Below the pieces are notes generated by a model. It was not told the origin of the DNA and did no database searches. It saw nothing but the letters and a program-made list of their open reading frames with translations. A stretch of 32,309 nucleotides of DNA from an uncultured Saprospiraceae bacterium (GTDB lineage: Bacteria; Bacteroidota; Bacteroidia; Chitinophagales; Saprospiraceae): the NCBI GenBank assembly GCA_937918905.1, contig CAKZSH010000128.1, positions 1-32,309 of the forward strand. The letters are read 5' to 3'. Positions 6,532 through 15,014 of the stretch are shown one piece after another. Both the position numbers and the translations under genes were made by a program. Within the stretch, counting starts at the first letter, position 1. Each line of letters begins with the position of its first letter.

Positions 6532-9207
6532 TTATAATTTTACAAATTTAGTAACAATAGCTTGGTTACTATCAGAAATTACGATATCGTAAAGTCCTGT
6601 AGCAAATTCACTAACATTAGTTGATTGCAATAAAACTTCTTCTCCTTTATTTACTTTAAAGTTTTTGATCAATTGACCTTGTACATTGTAAATACGAACT
6701 TCCATGTCTCCTTTCCATTCGTTCGTCAATTCGAAAGTTAATATTTCACTTACAGGGTTAGGTAAAACTTTAAGGTTACCAGCGTTAGGTACAATTGTTT
6801 CTTTAACACTTACCACATCTGGATTGAACTCATAAGCACCTGAAGTTGGATTTGTTGCATCTCTAGGAAAACCAACAATATCTTCAGTAACTGTACTTGC
6901 GGTTCCAGCACCTTTAGCAGGACTATCAGTTTCTACACCATAGTTATCTAAATTTGAGTTGATATATTTCATATCATCAACTTCGTGTTGATCAGTTGCA
7001 TCAGTCAAATCTGAAGCAGCACTATCATCAGAACTTAAGTTACCACCTAAAGTAGCTAAAGTAGGCGTACCATCTTCAATTACATAATTATCACTATCTG
7101 GATTATCCAAAATATTGTTTTGCATTGTTAATGTTAAATCAGAAGACATAGTACCTGTAAATGAAGTAACTGCTCCTAAACCTAATAATGACTCATTTTT
7201 TACAACTGTATTGTGAATAAACATGATGTTTACCTCAGCAGTATCACCTGCATTAAATGAAAGTGCTCCACCTGCTCCACCTGAACCTGCCATACCTTGG
7301 TAAAGGTTAATGTTATTTGAAAATTGATTATTTGCAAACAATGCATTGGTAACATCAAAAATGTTAACTGCTCCTCCTTGAGTTTCTGCTACATTTGATT
7401 CGAATACACAATTTGTAACTGTCAAATCAATTGTTCCTCCCACATCAGAGAATTGAGTACTACCCAATGCTCCACCTGTTCCAGAAGCATTACCCTCAAA
7501 TAAACAGTTATCAACGATATAAGTATTAGTTTCATTTAATTGAAGTGCACCACCATTATTATCAGTAGAGTTACTTTCAAACTCAGAGTTGGTAATAGAA
7601 ACTGTTGAAGTCTCTCCTTGAGCAAACATAGCTCCACCATTATCTCCTTTGTTTCCAGAGAACTCACTATTGTTGATAGTCATATCGCCTGAAAGAACTA
7701 AGATCGCACCACCAAATTCCGTCATATCATCACCATTATCTGTCATTGCTGAATTATTCATAGTTACAAGAGTTGGAGTATTATCATTTGCTAAAACAAC
7801 AACTGTACTTCCATTTACTCCTGTATTTCCATCCATATCAGTATCTTCTAATGTAACTTGTGTACCATTTTGTACCCACATTACACCTGCATTAGTAGTT
7901 GCAGAATTTTCATTGAAATCGCAACCTGTAAAATTCACTACTGCACTATCTGATAATAACATACTACCTGCAATTCCTCCAGATACTCCATTCTCAAATG
8001 TAGTATTAGTAAAATTTAAAACAGTATTATTACTAAATACCTCAAGGTGAGCAGAACGACCTGATTGACCACCACTAAAAGTACAGTCATTGATATTACC
8101 TGCCATATTACCTCCTGAAAGGTACATGTGTGATCCAGCAAAAGGAGCAGTATTATCAATAAATTGGCAATTGTTCAAAGTAAAGTTAGCACCTTGAGAC
8201 CAGATAGCAGCAACATCTTCAATTACTGTATTTCCTTGGAAAAGGCAATCCGTGATAACCATATCAGTTGGATTCATATCTGCAATATCACCTCCATCTG
8301 CTAACATCACAGAAGCTCTATTAGCTGTATTATTAGTGAACTGACAGTTAGTAATATTGAATCCTACACTATTCCAATTCCACATACATGCACCTGCTCC
8401 AGTATTATTTAAGTTATTGTCAAAAGTACTGTTAGACAATGTAATATTGGTACTGAAAATAGGATAGAATGTACCCCTATTAGTTGTGTTGTTATTAAAC
8501 GTACAGTTATTAACTGTAATGTTATCCTGCGAAACAACAAAAATACCTGCAGCATTATCTACTGCTAAATTGTTAGAGAAAGTACAGTTTTCAAATACAC
8601 TACCGTTCGCTCCGTCACCAGCAGCTGGTGATAACATAACACTTGATCCACCTGAAGCAGCATTTTGAGTAAACGTACAGTTGTTAACAGTAACAGGGCT
8701 ATAAACAAAAATTCCTGCACCATCATCACCTGCAGCTATATTTCCAAAACCTTTAGTAACTACAAAACCATCAATAGTTACCATTGAAGGCAATAAGCTA
8801 TCTACTGTAACAATATGACGTACATTGTCAGATTTGTTAGTATCAAAATCATCAGGAATATCATCTTCATTAACATCTCCACTTAATACTGTAGCATTTG
8901 CAGTAAAATCTCTTTCTGATACCATAGTTTCAGTTCCAGCAAATCCACCTAATAAAGTAATGCCGTTAGAAATCAAAAAAGTAGAAGAAGTATCAGCACC
9001 TGGATGATAAGTACCCCCAGCAACCCAAATTTCGCCAGCAGTTGTATTGGCTAATGCATTGCCAAGATCTGTATAAGCATTAGTCCAAGAAGAGCCATCA
9101 TTTGCTCCCCCAGCTGCTCCATTCACAAATGTTTGGGCAGTAGTAAGTGTAGAAATTAGGCAAAAAGCCGATAGTAATGTGAAGTAACGTAAGTAACTTT
9201 TTTTCAT
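6532..9207 (-). CDS. Secreted right-handed beta-helix protein with T9SS sorting tail
   Basis: An exported 891-aa surface or secreted protein. The signal peptide covers residues 1-25 and ends TTAQ. The mature start has a polymorphic-outer-membrane-protein layout (DGSSWTNAYTDL, then EIWVAGGTYHPG). Residues 140-720 form a long parallel beta-helix built from about 20-30-residue coils with recurring asparagine ladders (NNCTFxxN, TNCxFxxN) and GGA/GGAM turns. The last 80-90 residues are a T9SS type A sorting domain: LKVLPNPVSEILTFEL, then IYNVQGQLIK, ending IVTKFVKL. T9SS substrates of this kind act as adhesins, polysaccharide-degrading enzymes or matrix components; no lyase active site is visible, so adhesin-like is an inference. 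It is transcribed divergently from the metalloprotease gene, also a T9SS cargo. Confidence 0.93.
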   Translation of the reverse strand: MKKSYLRYFTLLSAFCLISTLTTAQTFVNGAAGGANDGSSWTNAYTDLGNALANTTAGEIWVAGGTYHPGADTSSTFLISNGITLLGGFAGTETMVSERDFTANATVLSGDVNEDDIPDDFDTNKSDNVRHIVTVDSLLPSMVTIDGFVVTKGFGNIAAGDDGAGIFVYSPVTVNNCTFTQNAASGGSSVMLSPAAGDGANGSVFENCTFSNNLAVDNAAGIFVVSQDNITVNNCTFNNNTTNRGTFYPIFSTNITLSNSTFDNNLNNTGAGACMWNWNSVGFNITNCQFTNNTANRASVMLADGGDIADMNPTDMVITDCLFQGNTVIEDVAAIWSQGANFTLNNCQFIDNTAPFAGSHMYLSGGNMAGNINDCTFSGGQSGRSAHLEVFSNNTVLNFTNTTFENGVSGGIAGSMLLSDSAVVNFTGCDFNENSATTNAGVMWVQNGTQVTLEDTDMDGNTGVNGSTVVVLANDNTPTLVTMNNSAMTDNGDDMTEFGGAILVLSGDMTINNSEFSGNKGDNGGAMFAQGETSTVSITNSEFESNSTDNNGGALQLNETNTYIVDNCLFEGNASGTGGALGSTQFSDVGGTIDLTVTNCVFESNVAETQGGAVNIFDVTNALFANNQFSNNINLYQGMAGSGGAGGALSFNAGDTAEVNIMFIHNTVVKNESLLGLGAVTSFTGTMSSDLTLTMQNNILDNPDSDNYVIEDGTPTLATLGGNLSSDDSAASDLTDATDQHEVDDMKYINSNLDNYGVETDSPAKGAGTASTVTEDIVGFPRDATNPTSGAYEFNPDVVSVKETIVPNAGNLKVLPNPVSEILTFELTNEWKGDMEVRIYNVQGQLIKNFKVNKGEEVLLQSTNVSEFATGLYDIVISDSNQAIVTKFVKL

Positions 9208-9461
9208 AAAAAATTGATTTTAATTTAAAAGAAATAAGTTGAGTTTAATTTTTAGTGAAACTAAAAACTAATTTTAAATAATTATATCGTTTGGACGCTA
9301 TTTTTTAAACTAGGCTTAAAAAAAGGCAAAAAGAATACGAAATTTACAAATAAAATACATTTATTTTTTATTCTTCAAACCTATTACATTATTTGCAACT
9401 GTGTAAATAAAGAATTCCAATATTAAACTAAATGTCATCCAATTGGCTAAATTTAAAATCT

Positions 9462-10988
9462 ATGAAAAATTTCTTACTCCTCATCATCTGTTTTTTAGTT
9501 ACTCAATCCTTTATTTTAGCCCAAATCAATCCACATGGACAATGTGGTTATTTGGCCCCACATTCCCAAGTAGATCGACTTCTAAAAAATAAAGCTCATA
9601 CTCAAATTAATAGTTCACTTGAAGGAAATACCAATTATATTCCTATTCAATTTCATATCGTAGGCACAAATAATGGTACTGGATATATTAAAATTGAGGA
9701 TGTTTTTGAAGGTGTTTGTAAACTCAATGAAGATTATTCTGATACTGATTTACAATTCTATTTCAATGGGACTTTTAATTACATCAATATGGATGCGATG
9801 TACGATCTGAATTTTCCCAATGTACCATTTGCAGTAAATCAAGCTTATTCCAATAACAAAGTAAATAATGCTATAAATATTTTTATTGGAAATGGATTAT
9901 CATCTGGCAACTCTGGATATTATACCCCTAGTAGGGATGTGATTTATATGGACAAAACTTATGTCAACAGTTCTGATAATATTTTAGCACATGAACTAGG
10001 GCACTATTTTAGTTTGATGCATCCATTTTTTGGGTGGGAAAATACAACTTATGATCCTGATGTTATACCTACTCCTACAACTGTGGTATATGCTGGACAG
10101 ACTTACAATGTTGAATATGTTGATCGTACGATTAACTGTGAAAATTCAGGAGATTATTTATGCGGAACACCGGCTGACTACATTTTAAATTGGAATGGTG
10201 GCTGTGATTATATGGGTGGTGCAGTCGATCCTGATTCTGTTTTGATTGATCCTGATGAAGCTAACTTTATGGGATATTATTCATTTGCAGGTTGTCCAGA
10301 GTACCATTTTTCTGATGACCAAATTGATGTGATCCATGCTGATTTTCAAAATCGACCTGAGATCAATAACATTACTCCACCTAGCTTAGATGAAGTTACT
10401 GAATTGGCAACATTGGTTACTCCTCCCGCAGATACTTTGATAGAAATATATTCCAGCGTTTATTTCGAATGGGAACCCGTTGTAGGTGCTACTCATTATC
10501 TTTTGGAAGCATCAAGACTTCAAAGTTTTTTCTTAAAAGAAGTTCAAGAAGTTTTGACCACTACTAATTTTACGGCTACCAATTTGGCAAAAAATAAAGA
10601 TTACCATTGGAGAGTTACAGCTTTTAATCATGGTAATGTTTGTGGAGATTTGGCCATCTCAGAAGCGGTTAGTTTTGAAACTGGAAGTTCAGAACCAGTT
10701 AGTATTAAAAATATCGAAAATCAATCTATTGAGATACTTTTGAGTCCAAACCCCGTTTCCAAAAATGCTCCTGTTGTAAATATATTGTTAGAAAATTCAC
10801 TCCAAGATATCAACCTTGAAATCTATGATGTCAATGGTCGATTGGTTTTTGAAAAAAATATCCAACAGATTAATTCAGGTTGGACAAATCTGTTGACTGA
10901 AGATGAAGTGGACTTGCAAGGAGGGGTTTATTATTTGACTTTTAAAAATCAAGATATTTTACAAACGGAAAAATTGGTGGTTTATTAA
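9462..10988 (+). CDS. Secreted M43 (pappalysin-like) zinc metalloprotease with T9SS tail
   Basis: A secreted metallopeptidase of the metzincin clan. I choose the ATG at 9462 over the upstream in-frame ATG at 9432 because it gives a clean signal peptide (MKNFLLLIICFLVTQSFILAQ). Numbering from 9462, the zinc site HELGHYFSLMH is at residues 177-187 (His 177, 181, 187; Glu 178 catalytic). The Met-turn FMGYYSFAGC follows near residue 270. The usual GL pair before the third His is SL-M here, so the motif is slightly atypical. A fibronectin-III-like domain (about 320-405) has the pattern YFEWEPVVGATHYLLEAS. A T9SS type A tail (about 425-508) contains LLSPNPVSKNAPV and IYDVNGRLVFEK. Substrate unknown; processing of other surface proteins or nutritional proteolysis would suit the family. 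Confidence 0.9.
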   Translation: MKNFLLLIICFLVTQSFILAQINPHGQCGYLAPHSQVDRLLKNKAHTQINSSLEGNTNYIPIQFHIVGTNNGTGYIKIEDVFEGVCKLNEDYSDTDLQFYFNGTFNYINMDAMYDLNFPNVPFAVNQAYSNNKVNNAINIFIGNGLSSGNSGYYTPSRDVIYMDKTYVNSSDNILAHELGHYFSLMHPFFGWENTTYDPDVIPTPTTVVYAGQTYNVEYVDRTINCENSGDYLCGTPADYILNWNGGCDYMGGAVDPDSVLIDPDEANFMGYYSFAGCPEYHFSDDQIDVIHADFQNRPEINNITPPSLDEVTELATLVTPPADTLIEIYSSVYFEWEPVVGATHYLLEASRLQSFFLKEVQEVLTTTNFTATNLAKNKDYHWRVTAFNHGNVCGDLAISEAVSFETGSSEPVSIKNIENQSIEILLSPNPVSKNAPVVNILLENSLQDINLEIYDVNGRLVFEKNIQQINSGWTNLLTEDEVDLQGGVYYLTFKNQDILQTEKLVVY

Positions 10989-10990
10989 AT

Positions 10991-11197
10991 AACTGATGTT
11001 ACGCAAAAAAGATTACGCACGAAATATTTTTAATTTTTCAACGCTGAGACGCTGAGACACAGAGTTTGTCGAATACCTTATTGAGGTCGCAGAGGATTTT
11101 TATTAAAATAAAAATCCTCTGTGTCTAAGCGACTCCGCGTTCAATACTCAATATATTTTCGAAACTAGATTATTATATTTTTTGCGTAACATCAGTT
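10991..11197. repeat. Palindromic element A with perfect 20-bp terminal inverted repeats
   Basis: The ends are exact inverted copies of 20 bases (AACTGATGTTACGCAAAAAA at 10991-11010, reverse complement at 11178-11197). Inside, GCAGAGGATTTTTATT pairs with AATAAAAATCCTCTGTG, and CTGAGACGCTGAGACACAGAG roughly mirrors TCTGTGTCTAAGCGACT. The right 63 bp (11137-11199) are identical to the right part of element B at 13999-14061. No coding sequence. The size and the TIRs are MITE-like. Confidence 0.85.
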
Positions 11198-11205
11198 AAA
11201 TAATT

Positions 11206-11339
11206 CAAGTTGCGGATAATTTGATTGATGATTTTGTATTTAAAAAATTGTATTGGGATGATGTGTATTGGGTATTGAGAATGGTTCGTAGTCCCAATAC
11301 TTAATACCCACAATCTCAAATCAAATTATCCGCAACTTG
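11206..11339. repeat. Palindromic element C
   Basis: Perfect inverted ends of 21 bases (CAAGTTGCGGATAATTTGAT... at 11206-11226, its reverse complement at 11319-11339). The interior is also loosely self-complementary (TATTGGGTATTGAG against CCCAATACTTAATACCC). It lies eight bases after element A. A different family from A by sequence. Confidence 0.8.
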
Positions 11340-11369
11340 AGTCAAATAATAATTCGATAGTAATAAAAA

Positions 11370-11477
11370 AGGGGCGGAACTACGTCCCTCAAAAACCTTG
11401 TGTGATTTTTTTTACAAACAGAGACAGCCCTCTTGACTTTTCGCTAAAAGTCTGTTAGGACTGACCCTGTTTGTAGA
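11370..11477. repeat. Dispersed repeat, inverted relative of 3481-3602
   Basis: The reverse complement shares ordered blocks with 3481-3602: TTCTACAAAC, GTCAGTCCTAAC, AGAGGGCTGTC, GGGACGTAGTT. The blocks are separated by diverged spacers. The short motif GGGGCGGAAC also recurs at 18315-18324. Non-coding. Confidence 0.75.
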
Positions 11478-11505
11478 AAAATTTGTATAAAAAATAGTCA
11501 CTATT

Positions 11506-11701
11506 CACGAGTCAAGGTCTGACTTTTTCAGTCAGGCTTTGACTTACATTAATGTTCTTATAAGTCAGGCTTTGACCTATATTGATGTTCTTATAAGTCA
11601 AGGCTTTGACTTATATTGATGTTCTTATAAGTCAAGGCTTAACTTATATTGATGTTCTTATAAGTCAAGGCTTGACTTGAAAAGTCAAACCTTGACTCGT
11701 G
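11506..11701. repeat. GTCAAGG palindromic satellite, full copy with four 33-34-bp units
   Basis: The outer inverted ends are CACGAGTCAAGGTCTGACTT at 11506 and the near-exact reverse complement ending at 11701. Between them are four tandem units at 11531, 11564, 11597 and 11631 (33, 33, 34, 33 bp), each containing AAGTCA(A)GGCTTTGACTTA and then TATTGATGTTCTTAT. Each junction is itself a palindrome (AAGTCAAGGCTTGACTT). It is not CRISPR: the units are contiguous, with no unique spacers. A related smaller element lies at 11831-11925. Confidence 0.85.
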
Positions 11702-11830
11702 TACAGCCAATGCTGAATAATTACCAAAAGTCTAAAGATATTATTTCAATTTTTGGAAAAAAATAAATTTTATTGATTCGTTTTTTCCAAACAAATTTGA
11801 CCAAAATCCATCTTTCTGACAAGTATTATC

Positions 11831-11925
11831 CACGAGTCAAGGTCTAACTTTAAAAGTCAGGCTTTGATTTATGAAAACATAAATAGAAGACAAGGCTTGA
11901 CATCTTGAGTCAAAAATTGACTCGT
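11831..11925. repeat. GTCAAGG palindromic element, reduced copy
   Basis: It begins CACGAGTCAAGGTCTAACTT, nearly the same as the left end at 11506, and ends GAGTCAAAAATTGACTCGT. It contains one diverged internal unit (AAAGTCAGGCTTTGATTTA and ACAAGGCTTGACAT) instead of four. The flanks of the two copies also look alike (TAGTCACTATTCACGAG, AAGTATTATCCACGAG). Confidence 0.7.
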
Positions 11926-11962
11926 TTATAATTGTTTTTAATTTTTGTAAATATACTGTTAT

Positions 11963-12190
11963 TTATCTTTTAAAGTTTTCAATAAATGAACACGTTTTTT
12001 TGACTTGTTGATAAAGATTCGAATCACCTTTATTCATACCATTCAAAATTAGCTTAATTTTATTCAAATATTTTTCTACAAAACGAGGTGCTACTCTTAT
12101 TAAATCTTTTGAGTTATTAATCAATAATTGATTATTTGTGCATTTGGTTTCATCTTTGGTAAATCCATTTTCCCCTATTCCCTTTTCTCT
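11963..12190 (-). pseudogene. Possible decayed gene end, unrecognised
   Basis: About 75 codons are open on the minus strand before a TAA at 11963-11965, with no ATG near the start. The composition is protein-like, with segments such as LLINNSKDLIRVAPRFVEKYL and, near the end, KKTCSFIENFKR. It starts just after the stop of the S10 gene in another frame. It may be the 3' end of a gene whose 5' part was lost, or chance. No family recognised. The rest of the gene-free stretch 10989-12208 is made of repeats. Confidence 0.3.
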
Positions 12191-12208
12191 TCTTCAAAAT
12201 CGAATTCT

Positions 12209-13696
12209 CTAATATTTCGCAGCCTTTCCATTAGCACTTGAAGTTTTAATAAACTCCCTTAAATCATCATTTGCCTTTATTAAATCCTCATTTCTTAAAT
12301 ACATCATATGGCCACTTCGATATCCTTTAAATGTAAATCGGTCTTTCATTTTTCCACTAGGGTCAATTTGCCAAAGCGTATATTTTGCATTAAAGTAAGT
12401 CGTAGCTCCATCGTAATAACCTGATTGATTTAAAACTTGGAGGTAAGGATTTTGAGCCATTGCCTGTCTTAAATTATCACGGACATTATCGTTTTCATTA
12501 TCCCACGGTCGTACTGGTCCAAACATATTGTACTTGATGTCCGTATCGAATTTTAATTCATTTTTCAGGTAATGATTGATGGCAGGTGTAAATGAATGTA
12601 ACCATGAGGTTAACTCTGCACTATAATCAGGTCGCATACCTGCTTCCATTTTATCAATACCCAAATACCTCGAATCCAATCGTCCAATTGTCTGTCCAGT
12701 TTTATCTCTTAACAGTTCTTTCCAAAAAAATCGATTTGGTACAGAAAGGTTATGTTGTAAAATTGACTTTTTACTGAGGCCTGAGTAGTACGCCATTTTT
12801 TCAGCGACACGTTCTCTTTCTTCATTTGAAATATATCCTCCTTTTGCCAATGCGGGGATCAAAGTATTGATCGTGTACTCTTCCGATTCAGGTAAGATTT
12901 CCAATAAATCTTTTCGTTGCAATTCGTCAGGTAACATTTCATGATACCAAGCAGCGGCGGTGTAGTAGGGGAGATTAAGCGCGTCAGAAACTGGACCACC
13001 TCTTCGTAAAACTTTATAATCCGCAGGGGAAACCATAATCACTCCATTCAAATACATCCATTGGTTATTTTGTAATTCCAATGACAATCCCATCACCCGA
13101 GTTCCACCGTAACTTTCGCCTATGATATATTTTGGAGATTCCCAACGGTTGTTACGAGAGACAAAAGTATTCATCCATTCAGCTAAATATTTGATGTCAG
13201 CATTGATTCCAAAAAACATTTTTTTATCAGGCATTTCACCCTTGGCATCAGGAACCATTCGAGAGTAACCTGTATTGACTGGGTTGATAAAAACAATATC
13301 CGCAACATCAATTATCGAATTGGGATTACTCTTAAATCCATAAGGTTGAACGGGATAACCTTCTTCATCTATCCTTAAAATACGTGGCCCTGTATAGGCA
13401 ACATGCATCCAAACTGATGCAGATCCAGGGCCTCCGTTAAATGAAAAAATAAGTGGTCGGGAGGTTGGGTTTTTTACATTGTTACGAGTATAGTAAGTGT
13501 AAAATAAGGTGGCAACAGGATGGCCGTCCTCATCCCATACAGGTTGAGTCCCTGTCTTGGCGGTGTATGAAAATGATTGACCTTTTACAGTTGTATTATG
13601 AGTAGTTGTAACTGTGGTGTCGATCGGGATTTTTCTACTTTGCCCTAATAATGTGTTGGCTAAAAAAAGAAAAAGAAGGATAGAAAAATTTCTCAT
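12209..13696 (-). CDS. Exported serine carboxypeptidase-like protein (peptidase S10)
   Basis: An alpha/beta hydrolase of the S10 family, which removes C-terminal amino acids, usually at acidic pH. A signal peptide is at residues 1-19 (ending LLGQ), so it acts in the periplasm or outside. The motifs are in family order: oxyanion-hole segment FSFNGGPGSASVW (84-96), nucleophile elbow IIGESYGGTR with Ser195, Asp429 in SGYYDGATTYFNA, and His463 in YRSGHMMYL. All three catalytic residues are present at expected spacing, so the enzyme should be active. The length, 495 aa, is normal for bacterial S10 proteins. The ATG at 13696 is preceded by a good -7 element. A single-gene unit; substrate unknown. 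Confidence 0.93.
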   Translation of the reverse strand: MRNFSILLFLFLANTLLGQSRKIPIDTTVTTTHNTTVKGQSFSYTAKTGTQPVWDEDGHPVATLFYTYYTRNNVKNPTSRPLIFSFNGGPGSASVWMHVAYTGPRILRIDEEGYPVQPYGFKSNPNSIIDVADIVFINPVNTGYSRMVPDAKGEMPDKKMFFGINADIKYLAEWMNTFVSRNNRWESPKYIIGESYGGTRVMGLSLELQNNQWMYLNGVIMVSPADYKVLRRGGPVSDALNLPYYTAAAWYHEMLPDELQRKDLLEILPESEEYTINTLIPALAKGGYISNEERERVAEKMAYYSGLSKKSILQHNLSVPNRFFWKELLRDKTGQTIGRLDSRYLGIDKMEAGMRPDYSAELTSWLHSFTPAINHYLKNELKFDTDIKYNMFGPVRPWDNENDNVRDNLRQAMAQNPYLQVLNQSGYYDGATTYFNAKYTLWQIDPSGKMKDRFTFKGYRSGHMMYLRNEDLIKANDDLREFIKTSSANGKAAKY

Positions 13697-13735
13697 GGTT
13701 GAAGTGTGGTTTTTATTTTTGAATTGTTTTTACTA

Positions 13736-13743
13736 CAAAGTTA
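13736..13743 (-). promoter_or_regulatory. -7 promoter element of the S10 gene
   Basis: On the minus strand this reads TAACTTTG, an exact TAnnTTTG match, about 40 bp upstream of the ATG. No clear -33 TTTG was found at the usual spacing. Confidence 0.5.
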
Positions 13744-13942
13744 TCGAATTCTTTTCATCGTTTGGCATTTTAAACGGTACTACATTTTTCACCACTCCCA
13801 GCCCGCTCGAAAATCGTAACCGAATACTGTGAATAATCGAAACTTTCCCACAAAATGTGGCATTGATATTTTATTAAATTACGGGTTATTGAGTTATTTC
13901 GAATAACGTTATTTTTCTAAAGTTTTTGACCAATAACTTAAT

Positions 13943-14059
13943 AACTGAAGTTACGCACAAAATATATTGAGTATTGAACGCTGTGTCTCAGCGACTCAGC
14001 GTTCAATACTCAATATATTTTCGAAACTAGATTATTATATTTTTTGCGTAACATCAGTT
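13943..14059. repeat. Palindromic element B, shorter relative of element A
   Basis: Almost the whole element folds on itself. 13959-13983 and 13997-14021 are perfect 25-bp inverted arms around a 13-base loop (TGTCTCAGCGACT), and the outer ends AACTGAAGTTACGC and GCGTAACATCAGTT mirror each other with one mismatch. Positions 13999-14061 equal 11137-11199 exactly. It lies in the gene-free stretch 13697-14111, between two minus-strand genes. Confidence 0.85.
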
Positions 14060-14074
14060 AATAACTATTTGAAT

Positions 14075-14100
14075 AAACCACATAAATTCACCTTGAACCA
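14075..14100. repeat. 26-bp exact repeat, copy 2
   Basis: Identical to 6402-6427. It sits between element B and the 3' end of the SnoaL-like gene. It may be the border of a longer, diverged repeat. Confidence 0.7.
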
Positions 14101-14111
14101 TAACCAATAAC

Positions 14112-14459
14112 TTATTCCCCCTTTTTTATAGCAGTAATTTTTATAATTTTTTCCTCCTTCACCTCATAAATCAAAACCATTTCTACTAATTCATTTTTAC
14201 CCATCCTACCTGAAATTGACTCATGGTCAATGACTTTATTTTCAAATACAATTCGTTTAATGATCGTGGAATATAATTGAGGCGATGCATCAAAAAGAGC
14301 TTGATAAATCTTTCTTATTTCTGCAAGTCCTTTTGCCGAAGGCGCATTAACACCAAAACTATACAACTCGATTTCTTCCGAATAGTCAGAAATAAAAGCA
14401 TCAATATCACGGTCATTGTATGCATCTAAATTATGTTGGACAACTTGTTCTGGAGTCAT
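14112..14459 (-). CDS. SnoaL-like / nuclear transport factor 2 family protein
   Basis: A cytoplasmic 115-aa protein spanning one NTF2-like cone domain of the SnoaL type. Typical features are the opening VVQHNLDAYNDRDIDAFISDY, the strand YSFG, the helix AEIRKIYQALFDASPQL, and the paired C-terminal strands ELVEMVLIYEVKEEKIIKITAIKKG. No signal peptide. The family includes ketosteroid isomerases, polyketide cyclases and many proteins without known activity; no catalytic Asp/His/Tyr set can be assigned with confidence. The start at 14459 gives the usual N-terminal helix (TPEQVVQ). A single gene, divergent from the membrane-protein gene. Confidence 0.88.
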   Translation of the reverse strand: MTPEQVVQHNLDAYNDRDIDAFISDYSEEIELYSFGVNAPSAKGLAEIRKIYQALFDASPQLYSTIIKRIVFENKVIDHESISGRMGKNELVEMVLIYEVKEEKIIKITAIKKGE

Positions 14460-14571
14460 GATTTTATTATTTAATTTGGAGAATTTCTAAATTGGGGATT
14501 TTAAGATAAATAAATCTAGTGCTCAGATTTATAATGTAATTTTAATAAAAATTTATAACAATAAAATTGCA

Positions 14572-14985
14572 ATGATATTTCAGGAAATTATAAACCAACT
14601 TGCTAGTGAACCTAAAAGAATATTTCTTTTAGATGGCTTTGGAGCACTTGTCTCTGCATTTTTTTTGGGAATCGTTTTAGTGAAGTTTGAAAGCTATTTT
14701 GGAATGCCAAAAAAAGAGTTGTATTATTTAGCAGGAGCAGCATGCCTTTTTTTTATCTATGATTTGGTTTGTTATTATAAAGCCAAGAGTAATTGGAGAA
14801 GGTTTGTAAAAGGAATCGCTTGGATCAATTTGATGTATTGTTTTGTTTCTTTGGGGTTAGTGATTTTTAATCAAGAGAAAATAACTGCGTTGGGGTATGT
14901 TTATTTTGTAATTGAAATTATGATCTTGATTGTTATGATAAATATTGAATTTAAAGCTGCCAGTAGTTCTCTTGAAAAAGAATAA
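14572..14985 (+). CDS. Small four-helix integral membrane protein, unknown function
   Basis: A 137-aa inner-membrane protein with four hydrophobic segments at about residues 20-38, 48-66, 80-98 and 104-125. The N-terminal segment reads KRIFLLDGFGALVSAFFLGIVL and includes an LLDGxGAL motif. The loop between segments 2 and 3 carries YKAKSNWRR. A similar layout (LLDGxGAL at the first helix, YFGMP after it) is familiar to me from uncharacterised Bacteroidota proteins, but I know of no assigned function. No cofactor or transport motif. It converges on the ABC-F gene. Confidence 0.8.
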   Translation: MIFQEIINQLASEPKRIFLLDGFGALVSAFFLGIVLVKFESYFGMPKKELYYLAGAACLFFIYDLVCYYKAKSNWRRFVKGIAWINLMYCFVSLGLVIFNQEKITALGYVYFVIEIMILIVMINIEFKAASSSLEKE

Positions 14986-15014
14986 AAATATTTTGTAACT
15001 GTTCAGCGCAAACT

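Noticed and set aside
11531-11663. Possible CRISPR array (regular 33-34-bp units)
   Set aside because: The whole period is repeated, with no variable spacers, the units are internally palindromic, and no cas genes are nearby.
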